From Anaerolineae bacterium (GTDB lineage Bacteria > Chloroflexota > Anaerolineae > B4-G1 > SLSP01), in the NCBI GenBank assembly GCA_016934645.1, contig JAFGSL010000570.1:1-52726 (forward strand): DNA of 52,726 bases, given 5' to 3'. How positions within the stretch are numbered: position 1 is the stretch's first letter; each line of letters begins with the position of its first letter. The notes under the pieces are model-generated. The model was given only the letters and a program-made list of their open reading frames with translations, was not told the origin of the DNA and did no database searches. Both the position numbers and the translations under genes were made by a program. This document shows, in pieces, positions 32,381 through 40,833 of this stretch.

Positions 32381-34338
32381 CACTCCATCTCCACCACGAT
32401 GACCGAGATGTTGTCCTCACCGCCGGCCTGGTTGGCAGCGGCGATCAAGGCATCGCAGGCTTTCTGTGGCGTGCGAGAAGTTTCGACCAAACGTTGGATT
32501 TCCGCATCCGGCACCATCTCCCACAGGCCATCGCAGCACAGGATCAGGCGGTCGTCGGGCTGCAAATGCACGGTGAAAATATCCACTTGCACAGCAGATT
32601 TCTGCCCCAGATTGCGGTAAATCTGGTTGCGTCGGGGATGTTCGCGCACCTCTTCAGGGGCAATGACATTGGCTTCTACCAACCGCGCGACCAGGGAGTG
32701 ATCCTGGGTAATCTGCCGCAACTGGCCTTTGCGCAGCAGATACGTGCGGCTGTCGCCCACATTGGCAATGGTCGCCACATCCCCGATGACCAAGGCTGCC
32801 GTCACGGTAGACCCTAAATTGCTATCGTGCGCCTGGGCGTGCCGCACCAGGGCCTCATTGGCAGACTGGATCGCCTTTTCTAAAAGTTGCCCCGGCACAT
32901 TTTCGGTGGTCAACTTACGCGTGGTCTTGCGCAGATCGGGCAGAATGTTCGTTTCCACAATCCATTTGGTTACAACTTCATAGACAGTGTGGCTGGCCAC
33001 ATCGCCGGCATCGTGTCCCCCCATACCATCGGCAACCATATAGAAACCTATGGGCACGGATTTGCCCTGCTGTTTTTTATCGAAGGTGAAAGTGACAATC
33101 ATATCTTCATTGCGTGTGTGCCGACGTCCCTGGTGTGTGGCGTGACCCTCACTCGGTTTCAGCATACGGCCGGCAGTCGGCGATTCTGCCATCACGGCCA
33201 GGTCGTTGAACATTTCCACAACGCTTGCATATTGACCGGCTTTGGCCCGTTCGATACACATTCTGAGTTCCTGTGGAACTTGCGCCAGGTCGCCAGCCAT
33301 TGGCTGCTGGGGATCGTGCGTCAAGAAGACCAAACTCTGTCCCAGAAAGGCGATGTCGCGGGCAATTTGAGCGCGTCCGGCATCTTGTTGCGACAACGGC
33401 CAGCAACGGCTCAAGTCGGCGAGTTTAACATCACCGCCATTCAAAACAACCCAACTTTCCAGACCCTCCCGACTCACGTCGTTCGCTCCGTTAGTATAGG
33501 CAAACCCCTGCTGGTGCAAGTAAGTCAGTGCGCGGCCCATTTGGGCGACGACAGCCACCGCATCATCGGAAGCATAGGGGCGTTGGCTTTGCACCAAAGG
33601 CAACCACTGTCCGGGGTGATGGACAACGGTGTATACAGCTAACTCCAGCCGCAGTATGGAACGATGATGCAGAATGCGCGGATGATTCGCGCGTCCAAGA
33701 GGGAGCAGTGCACGGATCATCTCGGGAGCGATTCCCCCATTCGCCGTTCGCCGCTCGTGGATCAGAACCGTATCCAATGGCGCGCGGCAATGTGCGCACA
33801 GGCCACCCGGTGGAAAGTGCGTGTTTGTGTGTTGACATTCCGGCCTGGCGCACAAGAGGTCCACCGCATCATAGTACACCGAATAGGATAATGTGTGTGC
33901 TGCACCAATATGATAACGGTTATAGAACAGTTCTCCTACTCCGTAGGGTTTAAGCGCGGCGGGCGTTTGCGGTTGAGCTGGCACAGGCTGCATAGCTGGT
34001 TGTGTAGCCTGGGCATACGCCGGTACACTTGTAATGGCCATGGGCGCCGCGCCAACCGCACCTGTTGTGCGTGGGCCTGAGGTGGATGGCACATCTAACC
34101 TGCTGGTTCCCGGCTGTGGGGAGCGCGGATAGGCCTTCGTAGAGTGTTTGTCGTGTCGCCCCCCTTTGTCGATTTGTAGAAACCTGAGGATTCGATTCCA
34201 TAGATTTGTCACACCGTTATCATCTCCAATGACCGCCTCAGTGGCGATAACTAACTCAAGCGGTGCATTGCACTGTATACAGCGGCTGACGCCTTCTGGA
34301 TTTTGGGTACCACATTCTCTGCACGTATAAGTAGCCAC
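32380..34338 (-). CDS. Pseudokinase-PP2C phosphatase fusion with zinc ribbons
   Basis: 652 residues from GTG 34338, where GGGAGG lies 6 nt upstream; the longer open frame to 34572 overlaps the upstream kinase and looks non-coding. An N-terminal ribbon (C6, C9, C20, C23) precedes a degenerate kinase domain (about 155-385). It lacks a glycine loop, an ATP lysine and HRD (YTNGANDV stands there), and LADLSR replaces DFG. A second cysteine cluster (CARPEC...CAHC) is inserted in its N-lobe. The C-terminal PP2C domain (about 405-650) is complete: RNED, VADGMGGHDAGD, NVGDSRTYLL, CCDGLWEM and GGEDN supply the metal ligands. It should remove phosphates placed by neighbouring kinases, with the pseudokinase as a regulatory or targeting part (inference). 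The same architecture recurs at 50582-52369. Confidence 0.93.
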   Translation of the reverse strand: MATYTCRECGTQNPEGVSRCIQCNAPLELVIATEAVIGDDNGVTNLWNRILRFLQIDKGGRHDKHSTKAYPRSPQPGTSRLDVPSTSGPRTTGAVGAAPMAITSVPAYAQATQPAMQPVPAQPQTPAALKPYGVGELFYNRYHIGAAHTLSYSVYYDAVDLLCARPECQHTNTHFPPGGLCAHCRAPLDTVLIHERRTANGGIAPEMIRALLPLGRANHPRILHHRSILRLELAVYTVVHHPGQWLPLVQSQRPYASDDAVAVVAQMGRALTYLHQQGFAYTNGANDVSREGLESWVVLNGGDVKLADLSRCWPLSQQDAGRAQIARDIAFLGQSLVFLTHDPQQPMAGDLAQVPQELRMCIERAKAGQYASVVEMFNDLAVMAESPTAGRMLKPSEGHATHQGRRHTRNEDMIVTFTFDKKQQGKSVPIGFYMVADGMGGHDAGDVASHTVYEVVTKWIVETNILPDLRKTTRKLTTENVPGQLLEKAIQSANEALVRHAQAHDSNLGSTVTAALVIGDVATIANVGDSRTYLLRKGQLRQITQDHSLVARLVEANVIAPEEVREHPRRNQIYRNLGQKSAVQVDIFTVHLQPDDRLILCCDGLWEMVPDAEIQRLVETSRTPQKACDALIAAANQAGGEDNISVIVVEME

Positions 34339-34349
34339 TCTCAACCTCC

Positions 34350-36212
34350 CTAACCGGCTAACAGCGCCAAAATAACATAAAGCGGGACACCCAATTCCAT
34401 CACTATCGTGGCCACAGTGAATGCCCATCCTGCTGCGACTTGCCAGGCTGAGGGAAATACAGTGACGGACACCGGAACGCGCGTTTCTGGTCCATTTTGC
34501 CGCTCGACAACGATGTAACTTTGATATTCCCGTTCCGTGGGAATCAGGTGCGATGTGTGCCAACCAACCCAATTTTTGAACCTTCCCCCACGGACTTGTA
34601 ACCTACCTGGTTTGAGCACATGCGTACCGGATAACGACACCGTCACTTTGCCACCAGCTTGATCTATCGTAGATGGATTGACTTGCACCCAATCTGCGTC
34701 AGTGGAGAGGCGGGTGTCTTCGCCGGGTGGAAGCGCCATCTCACAGTGTGCCAGCCGCGTTCCACCTGTCGTCATCCTGCCAAACTGCACGACCGGTACT
34801 ATCGAAGCGCCAGCACTGAGATCAACCACAACCACAGCCGAGGGTGTCTGATCTGGTATATCTGCTGAAACGCCAGACGGCAACGAGGACCTTACTTGCG
34901 GCGTCGCACCAGAGAGATGGAACCAATGGGGTTTTTCGCCCGAAAGTGCTTCCCACATTTCGGCCATGGACTTGAAGCGATGATCCTTATTGAGTTCTAC
35001 CGCTTTGGCGATCGCTGATTCAACATGCTTACTCACACCAGGACTGAGTTGGCGCACTGGTGGATATTTGAAAGGTTGTGTAGCCGGATCATGATGAGTC
35101 AACAGCTCATGGAGTGTTACCCCTAACGCATAGACATCTGCGCACACATCAGTCTGAGATTTTCCATACTGTTCGGGTGGCGCATACCCTTCTGTGCCAA
35201 ACTGTATCGTGTCTTTACTCTGTCCTGGCTTGAAGAACCGCGCGATGCCAAAGTCTATCAGCTTGACATCATCACTACTGGCAACGACCATAATGTTCGC
35301 CGGCTTAATATCGCGATAGATGATAGGCTGTGGCTGATTGTGCAAGTAGGACAAGACATCACACAATTGTCCTGCCCACGATAACACGCGTTCTTCTGAA
35401 AACCCGCCCGGCTGCTGCTCCAGCAACCGTTCCAGGGTTTTTCCTTCAATGAACTCCATGACCATATAATGTCGCTCGCCTTCCTGGAACCGGTCAGTCA
35501 CGCGGACTAGATTAGGATGGTTGAGGCTGGCTAACAATTGCGCTTCACGGGTAAAGGACTCCAGGACTTTTTCCTTCTCATAGGGGACGATTGCGGCCTC
35601 AGACATTTCTTTGAGGGCCACTTCCTTGCCCTGCAAGCGTTTATCTTGCGCCTTATAAATAGCGCCCATTCCGCCCTGCGCAATCTTCTCGATAATCACA
35701 TAGCGTTGCGCAATGACTTGTGTCGGCAAGAGTTCTCCGGTATGGTAAACAAATTGGCTGTCCGGCTTGGTGCGAGTCGGCGGAGGAGGGGTAGAAGCAG
35801 CAGCATACGATGGAGCTGTGGCAGGCGCAGCAACATACGTTGGGAGAGGCGCAAACCCCGGCAACACGGCGCCACACTTGCGGCAGAAGTGTGCACCAGC
35901 GCGTATCGGAGCAGCACAATGCGGGCACAAGTTTGTCTGCGAAAGTGGCTGCGATGCTGTCCCACATTTGGCGCAAAACCGCGTTCCTGGCCTTAAAGGA
36001 GCGCCGCAATTGGGACATGTTTGCGCCGGGATTATCTCCTCCCCACATTTTTGACAAAAGCGCGCACCTGAACGGAGTATCTCCCCACAGTGTGGACAAG
36101 AGACATCGGAAATCGCTGGCTGCTCAACGTCGAACGGCACAGGAGTCCCACACTTCTGGCAGAAACGCGCACCGGACCGTAACGTTGTACCACACTTAGG
36201 ACAGGTCGTCAC
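34350..36212 (-). CDS. Ser/Thr kinase with four zinc ribbons and C-terminal membrane anchor
   Basis: 620 residues. The GTG start overlaps the upstream stop (GTGA). Four zinc ribbons fill the first 120 residues (each CPxC...FCxKC). The kinase domain (about 165-430) has AQGGMGAIYKA, VALKEM, a variant loop YRDIKPAN (Tyr instead of His), LIDFGIARFF and APPEQYGK. A beta-sandwich-like region (about 460-590; DWVQVNPSTI, GKVTVSLSG) follows, and a hydrophobic tail (TVATIVMELGVPLYVILALLAG) ends the protein. Unlike the other sensor kinases there is no domain after the membrane segment, so everything is probably cytoplasmic and tail-anchored. Four ribbons suggest a docking platform for other proteins. 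The next gene, 11 bp away, encodes a phosphatase that may oppose it. Confidence 0.94.
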   Translation of the reverse strand: MTTCPKCGTTLRSGARFCQKCGTPVPFDVEQPAISDVSCPHCGEILRSGARFCQKCGEEIIPAQTCPNCGAPLRPGTRFCAKCGTASQPLSQTNLCPHCAAPIRAGAHFCRKCGAVLPGFAPLPTYVAAPATAPSYAAASTPPPPTRTKPDSQFVYHTGELLPTQVIAQRYVIIEKIAQGGMGAIYKAQDKRLQGKEVALKEMSEAAIVPYEKEKVLESFTREAQLLASLNHPNLVRVTDRFQEGERHYMVMEFIEGKTLERLLEQQPGGFSEERVLSWAGQLCDVLSYLHNQPQPIIYRDIKPANIMVVASSDDVKLIDFGIARFFKPGQSKDTIQFGTEGYAPPEQYGKSQTDVCADVYALGVTLHELLTHHDPATQPFKYPPVRQLSPGVSKHVESAIAKAVELNKDHRFKSMAEMWEALSGEKPHWFHLSGATPQVRSSLPSGVSADIPDQTPSAVVVVDLSAGASIVPVVQFGRMTTGGTRLAHCEMALPPGEDTRLSTDADWVQVNPSTIDQAGGKVTVSLSGTHVLKPGRLQVRGGRFKNWVGWHTSHLIPTEREYQSYIVVERQNGPETRVPVSVTVFPSAWQVAAGWAFTVATIVMELGVPLYVILALLAG

Positions 36213-37192
36213 GCCGGTTCCCCTTTGCAGTTCTCGTATAACAACAACGTATAAGCTGCTGGCCCAAAGCGGACAATAGAATTGTTCTTCAAAGCAAATT
36301 CGCGTTCTACAACCCGGGATTCAACCTGAGGGTCACCGTTGTAACTGACAAAGGTACCACTTGTGCTTCCCAGATCTTGAACAATCCATCGCCCTTGCTG
36401 CCTATACAATCGGGCGTGTCGTCGTGAAACTGCGTTGTTCGCAATGACCAAATCACTCTCGGGATCACGCCCCACGATATACGTCACCTTGGTTTCATCA
36501 TCCAGGCGTAAAAAAGGCACGGAGAAGTTATGCCCGCGGGATGCTAAAGCGGCAAAGGGTTGCGGATGCCAAGCCGCCAGTCTTTCTGTAGGTTGTGCGA
36601 TATACCAATGCTGCAAACCAAACAATTGTGGGAATTGCTGCATCTGAGGACGTGATAGACAAACTTTCGTTGACGAGCGCACAGTCAGGGCCGTCAAAAA
36701 CTGCGGTAGCCCCAGCGCTCTTACAGGAAATTCTCCTATCTTTATTTGACTCCCCTGAGGCAAATCAGGGTAGAAAACAATATGCGTCATAACGCGAGTC
36801 CAGTCTGTGAATTGGCTGGGATTTGCCTCGGCCTGCAGTACAGCGCTATTTTCTTGACACCAATCTCGCCAACTGTAATAGTTACGCTGCGCCTGCTTAA
36901 AAGGATTTGGGCGGTCAGGGTTCAGGATAATCTCTGAGCCGTCGACCTGTTTTGCACACCAATCGCCTTCTCGCGCACCAAAAATAGGCGTCCAAACATG
37001 TTTTAGTTCGGCCAGAAAGACGCCATTCTGTTTAAGGATAACCAGGTCGATTTCGTTGCTCTGCCCGGCGAAAAAATTCAGCAGGACGACAAAATGCTCC
37101 TCTTGTAATTGGAGATAGTGATAAAGCGCAACGACTGTTTCTTGCTCGGCCGCATGCCGCGGCTTACTGCCGTACCATACCTCGACGGACAT
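36209..37192 (-). CDS. NERD nuclease-related domain protein with FHA domain
   Basis: 327 residues from ATG 37192, with GGAGG 7 nt upstream (the frame is open to 37228). Residues about 5-125 match the NERD fold (EVWYGSKPRHAAEQETVVAL, NEIDLVILKQNGVFLAELKH), with the Asp and ExK residues of the PD-(D/E)XK core preserved. A middle region without recognised domains is followed by a C-terminal FHA domain (about 235-320; VGRDPESDLVI, VSRRHARLYR, DLGSTSGTFV). NERD proteins are suspected DNA-processing enzymes. The FHA domain would place it under phosphothreonine control by the kinase encoded next, whose gene overlaps its stop by 4 nt. No membrane segment is seen. Confidence 0.92.
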   Translation of the reverse strand: MSVEVWYGSKPRHAAEQETVVALYHYLQLQEEHFVVLLNFFAGQSNEIDLVILKQNGVFLAELKHVWTPIFGAREGDWCAKQVDGSEIILNPDRPNPFKQAQRNYYSWRDWCQENSAVLQAEANPSQFTDWTRVMTHIVFYPDLPQGSQIKIGEFPVRALGLPQFLTALTVRSSTKVCLSRPQMQQFPQLFGLQHWYIAQPTERLAAWHPQPFAALASRGHNFSVPFLRLDDETKVTYIVGRDPESDLVIANNAVSRRHARLYRQQGRWIVQDLGSTSGTFVSYNGDPQVESRVVEREFALKNNSIVRFGPAAYTLLLYENCKGEPA

Positions 37193-37261
37193 CCCAATAC
37201 CTCCCCTTTGCCCATCACGGGCGACCAACTATAAAAACTTATTTGCTCATCACGAGCAGTT

Positions 37262-37279
37262 ACTTTGTAAAATCAAAGT
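37262..37279. other. Short hairpin between propeller and NERD genes
   Basis: ACTTTG and CAAAGT form a 6-bp stem around TAAAAT. The T-run (GTTTTTC) follows on the plus strand, which has no gene here. On the minus strand a second small hairpin (GCTC/GAGC) followed by AAATAAGTTTTT is nearby at about 37232-37258. It is a weak candidate for a terminator of the propeller gene. Confidence 0.25.
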
Positions 37280-37292
37280 GTTTTTCAATGCA

Positions 37293-40200
37293 TCATTTCT
37301 TCTCCTGCATGACACATTGTGGGGCAGACGCGGCGGATGAATCTTCCTTAGCGGCAAAGTCACAGGTGGGTATCTGCTCATCTACTGGCAACTGTACACC
37401 ATTCAGGCTGCTGCTGAAGATAATATTCCGCATATAGTAACTGGCACCATACCCAATGTCGTTCTGGAGATCCACGGACCAATAGTTGGTAGAACCATAA
37501 GTGAAACCTGATGGTAAGCTATTCAAAGTATAAGATGCCCCTGTTGTCTGAGGTGAATAATAATAGGCGTATGTCGGCTCATAACGCCGGAGATTGACTT
37601 GATAATACTCACCTGTAATGCCACGCGAACCCCATTGGAAAGTCACCGGAAGAGTACGCGTTTCACCTGAATTAGGGGAAACTAAAGATACTCCCTTGAT
37701 ATCAAACGAGCAAGCTTCATATGTCTGACCGGCCTGATAGCCCGTAAACGACCAACATCCCCAGTAACTTAGAGCCTGAGTGTTACTTTCATAGTTGGGA
37801 TAGTAGACTTGATAGGTGTGTCCTACTGGAAGCGCCGCCATCCCCCAGAAATTGTAGTTTCCGGAACTATCAGTGAGCGTGCTCACTCTAGTACTTCGAT
37901 AACCATTGTAGTAATATAGAAGAATAAAAATATCTTCTTGGGTATACCCATTATTTACGACTGTTCCATATATTCGGCCACTCCCACGGGCACTATTGTA
38001 AGAAAGCGATAGACGGTATGCCTGTTTTTGACTGCTGCCGCTGTAAGAATAAATCACAACGTAGTAACTGCCTGTCTGGATGGGTTGGAAAACAACCTTC
38101 TCATCGCTGTTACCACTTATCCATGAACCGCCAATAAATCGACCAGCGCTAGTGTAAAATTCTATATCATAGTCCATTCCACTTGGAATATTACTTAGAT
38201 CAATTGTGATCGGACCTAAAGTGGTGACATTCAACTGGTACCAGTCTTCGTCCGTACTCGTCCAGATGTATGAGTGATAGATACCGGGGCCCGGAAGGGC
38301 ATAGGCCTGAGACGAGTCGTTGTTGGGTTCGTAAGTATCGGTTGCTGATGAAACCGGATAGTAACTGCGCAAAGTCAGAGGCAGATAGATTGACTTGACC
38401 GAGGGGCGATTGGTCAATGTATATTCCCACACCCCCTTACCATTTGTGCCAGCAAAAGCACGTACAGGAGAAGTTCCAACTATAGCGAGAGAGCGAATAC
38501 GCTGTTCTACTAACCCCGTGCCAATATCAAACCATAAAGGAACCCCATTTGGCGCCAAGTAGATACCATTATTATAACTTCCCGCAAAAATATCGCCGGT
38601 ACTGGGCGCAATCTCTATGCTTCGAAACTGAAGTGGATAATATCCACCTTCCTTAGGAATACCGGCATTGACCGCCGACCAATGCTCCCCGTAATCGGTC
38701 GTCTGATATATCCCCAGGGAAGCCGCATAACCCAAACCAGGCACATCCGCTGAACAAGCCACATCAAATGCATAGAAAAGGCCGCCGTAGCTTGCCATAC
38801 CCACATTGGCTTCATACCATGAATATCCGTATGAACTGTAAAAGACGCCGCCACCATAGGTCGCGGCAAGCAACCGATTGGTACCCGAAAACTCACACAA
38901 CTGTAGCACAATCCCAGAATTAGTATCTAATCCAGAGGCAGTGTACCAGTTCACGCCGCCATCGTAACTGTATTGCATTCCATCATACGTAGCTGCAACC
39001 AAATGATCCGGATCGCCTCCGACCGATTCAAGATCAAAAGAAATATAACTAGGATAATCCCAACTGACCTCATCCCATGTCTCTCCTCGATCGTAGCTTT
39101 TAAGAATGCCCCAATCGCTATAGAATGTCGCCCCGTATAGGATCGTACTTGTCGGACCTTGAACTGCCTCAATGTCGTATACATACGGTACCTCATGACT
39201 ATTTTTAGCTACCCATGTCACACCACTATCATCACTGCGAAACGTTCCGGCGCCCCAAGTGGAAGCGTAGATGATACTTGAATTATTAGGGTCTTGTTCT
39301 ATAGCCAAGACAAAAACATCTTGCATTCCCGCGACTTTTCTGACAAAGCTTGTAGCCGTTGTAGTACGTTTATAGACGCCGCCAGCCCAGAATTCATTTG
39401 ACCCCACCAAAACTGTTTCAGGTTGCGTGGGATGAATTGCTAGACCCTCAATGTACCATGCCGGGAAACTCGTGTCCGCATTACCCCACGTAGCACCGCC
39501 ATCGCCACTACGATAGACCCAAGTGTATGCGCCGGCATAGGCAATACTGGGGTTGCTAGGAGAGAACATCACCGAGAAGAAAGTGCTTTCCGAGCTGTTC
39601 ACCTTATCCCAAGAAACGCCACCATTCACACTGCGATATAAACCATCTCCCGATGTTCCAGCCAGGACAATATTGGAATCGGTTGGATGAATGGCCACAG
39701 CAACCACGGTTCCTAAGATTGTTCCATCGCCCACCTGGGTCCATGTAGTCCCTCCATTTGTCGTACGATAAAATCCTCCAGTGGTGCCCCAAGAACCAAA
39801 AGAAGCATAACGGATTTGATTGTTAGATGGCGCAAATGTATAGGTGCGAGAACTGCCTGTGCCCAATGTGATCTTGGTCCAAGTTGCACCACCGTCTGCA
39901 CTTCGATACAAGCCATATCCATCATCAACACAGGCAAACACCTCATTTTTGTTAGCAGGATTTATGACTACACGCCGTACGGCTGTACGTTTCCAGGAAA
40001 TGGGGATCCCAGAGGGTTGCTTAGTTCCGGCCTGATCTTCACGATAAGAGTAACTTGGGCCTCCCACGACGACAGGTAGGGGCGTTTCTTGACCGAGGAG
40101 GTTCTGATTTTGCACCAAACTGGTGGGGTGTATAGGATCTCCAAGGCGTGTCCAAGTAACACCGGAGTCGGTGGATTTAAGTAGACCAGCCCCCCAGGTG

Positions 40201-40559
40201 CCGATAATAAGCGTCTGTGAATTTGTGGGATCAATGGCTAATCCTGTCACGACCAACTCACCGTAACTCCCCAGGTTTCCATTCCGCGCATTCCAATTTT
40301 CTCCACCATCCGTGCTACGATAAACACCTTGATTTGTAGCCGCATATACTATCGCCGGATTTTGTGGGTCAATGACTACCTGGATAACCTGTGGGGCTTC
40401 TTGCTGTGGGCCAGTATATGACCAGAAATTGATGCCTTCAGGTGTGTAGGGGGGATCTGAAACTTGATCGAGTGGCGCGGAGATTGCTTTAGTCGGTATC
40501 ATGATTAAGACCGCAAAGAAGACCACAAACAACACAACCAAACTTATTCTCTGCAACAT
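37293..40559 (-). CDS. Large secreted Asp-box (BNR) propeller protein with PPC domain
   Basis: 1088 residues from ATG 40559, where GGAGGAGGAG lies about 6 nt upstream. A signal peptide (LVVLFVVFFAVLIMIPTKAISA) precedes about ten Asp-box repeats (for example YRSTDGGENW, LKSTDSGVTW, YRSADGGATW, FRSDDSGVTW) spread over about 60-700, which form one or two sortilin/VPS10-like beta-propellers. A bacterial pre-peptidase C-terminal (PPC) domain follows at about 740-870 (TYEPNDDSSQAYAL, DEDWYQLNV, YYVVIYSYSG), then a carboxypeptidase-regulatory-like Ig module (GRIYGTVVNNGYT) and a final fibronectin-like module. No catalytic site is recognised. It is probably an adhesion or ligand-binding exoprotein. 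It lies between two signalling operons with 274 bp upstream, so it may be transcribed separately. Confidence 0.92.
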   Translation of the reverse strand: MLQRISLVVLFVVFFAVLIMIPTKAISAPLDQVSDPPYTPEGINFWSYTGPQQEAPQVIQVVIDPQNPAIVYAATNQGVYRSTDGGENWNARNGNLGSYGELVVTGLAIDPTNSQTLIIGTWGAGLLKSTDSGVTWTRLGDPIHPTSLVQNQNLLGQETPLPVVVGGPSYSYREDQAGTKQPSGIPISWKRTAVRRVVINPANKNEVFACVDDGYGLYRSADGGATWTKITLGTGSSRTYTFAPSNNQIRYASFGSWGTTGGFYRTTNGGTTWTQVGDGTILGTVVAVAIHPTDSNIVLAGTSGDGLYRSVNGGVSWDKVNSSESTFFSVMFSPSNPSIAYAGAYTWVYRSGDGGATWGNADTSFPAWYIEGLAIHPTQPETVLVGSNEFWAGGVYKRTTTATSFVRKVAGMQDVFVLAIEQDPNNSSIIYASTWGAGTFRSDDSGVTWVAKNSHEVPYVYDIEAVQGPTSTILYGATFYSDWGILKSYDRGETWDEVSWDYPSYISFDLESVGGDPDHLVAATYDGMQYSYDGGVNWYTASGLDTNSGIVLQLCEFSGTNRLLAATYGGGVFYSSYGYSWYEANVGMASYGGLFYAFDVACSADVPGLGYAASLGIYQTTDYGEHWSAVNAGIPKEGGYYPLQFRSIEIAPSTGDIFAGSYNNGIYLAPNGVPLWFDIGTGLVEQRIRSLAIVGTSPVRAFAGTNGKGVWEYTLTNRPSVKSIYLPLTLRSYYPVSSATDTYEPNNDSSQAYALPGPGIYHSYIWTSTDEDWYQLNVTTLGPITIDLSNIPSGMDYDIEFYTSAGRFIGGSWISGNSDEKVVFQPIQTGSYYVVIYSYSGSSQKQAYRLSLSYNSARGSGRIYGTVVNNGYTQEDIFILLYYYNGYRSTRVSTLTDSSGNYNFWGMAALPVGHTYQVYYPNYESNTQALSYWGCWSFTGYQAGQTYEACSFDIKGVSLVSPNSGETRTLPVTFQWGSRGITGEYYQVNLRRYEPTYAYYYSPQTTGASYTLNSLPSGFTYGSTNYWSVDLQNDIGYGASYYMRNIIFSSSLNGVQLPVDEQIPTCDFAAKEDSSAASAPQCVMQEKK

Positions 40560-40588
40560 GATCACTCCTCCTCCGAAAACAGATAAGC

Positions 40589-40683
40589 TAAGCGCTCGTA
40601 AAAATATAACTTCCCGCATTTATTGCTCTAAGCCCCGTCCCCGGGGCGCTCTTCGCGAGAACTTATTCTTTTATAGACCCTAA
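40589..40683. mobile_element. 89-bp MITE-like element, family 2, copy C
   Basis: The element 40592-40680 has related ends (GCGCTCGTAAAAATATAACTT on the left; on the other strand GGGTCTATAAAAGAATAAGTT) and a central CCCCGGGG palindrome. TAA flanks both sides (40589-40591 and 40681-40683). A close copy in the opposite orientation lies at 52550-52637. The element is non-coding and sits between the proline-tail kinase and the propeller gene. Confidence 0.8.
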
Positions 40684-40833
40684 GTGGTTTGTAAGTGTCG
40701 ATTACCCAGGCGAATACGCCCGGAGTATCGCTTACCCCTACTCTCGTGATTCCCGGGAGCCACCTCGGCCCAGACGGCCAATTGATTAGCCGTTGGCGTG
40801 CTTTCCCATATAAAAACTTCTTTCTAAAAGAGC

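Noticed and set aside
34339..34572. N-terminal extension of the pseudokinase-phosphatase gene
   Set aside because: The extension overlaps the upstream kinase gene and encodes no domain. GTG 34338 has GGGAGG at a good distance and is followed at once by the zinc ribbon.
37262..37279. Strong intrinsic terminator after the propeller gene
   Set aside because: The 6-bp stem is short and the T-run follows it on the plus strand, where no gene ends. Listed only as a weak hairpin.
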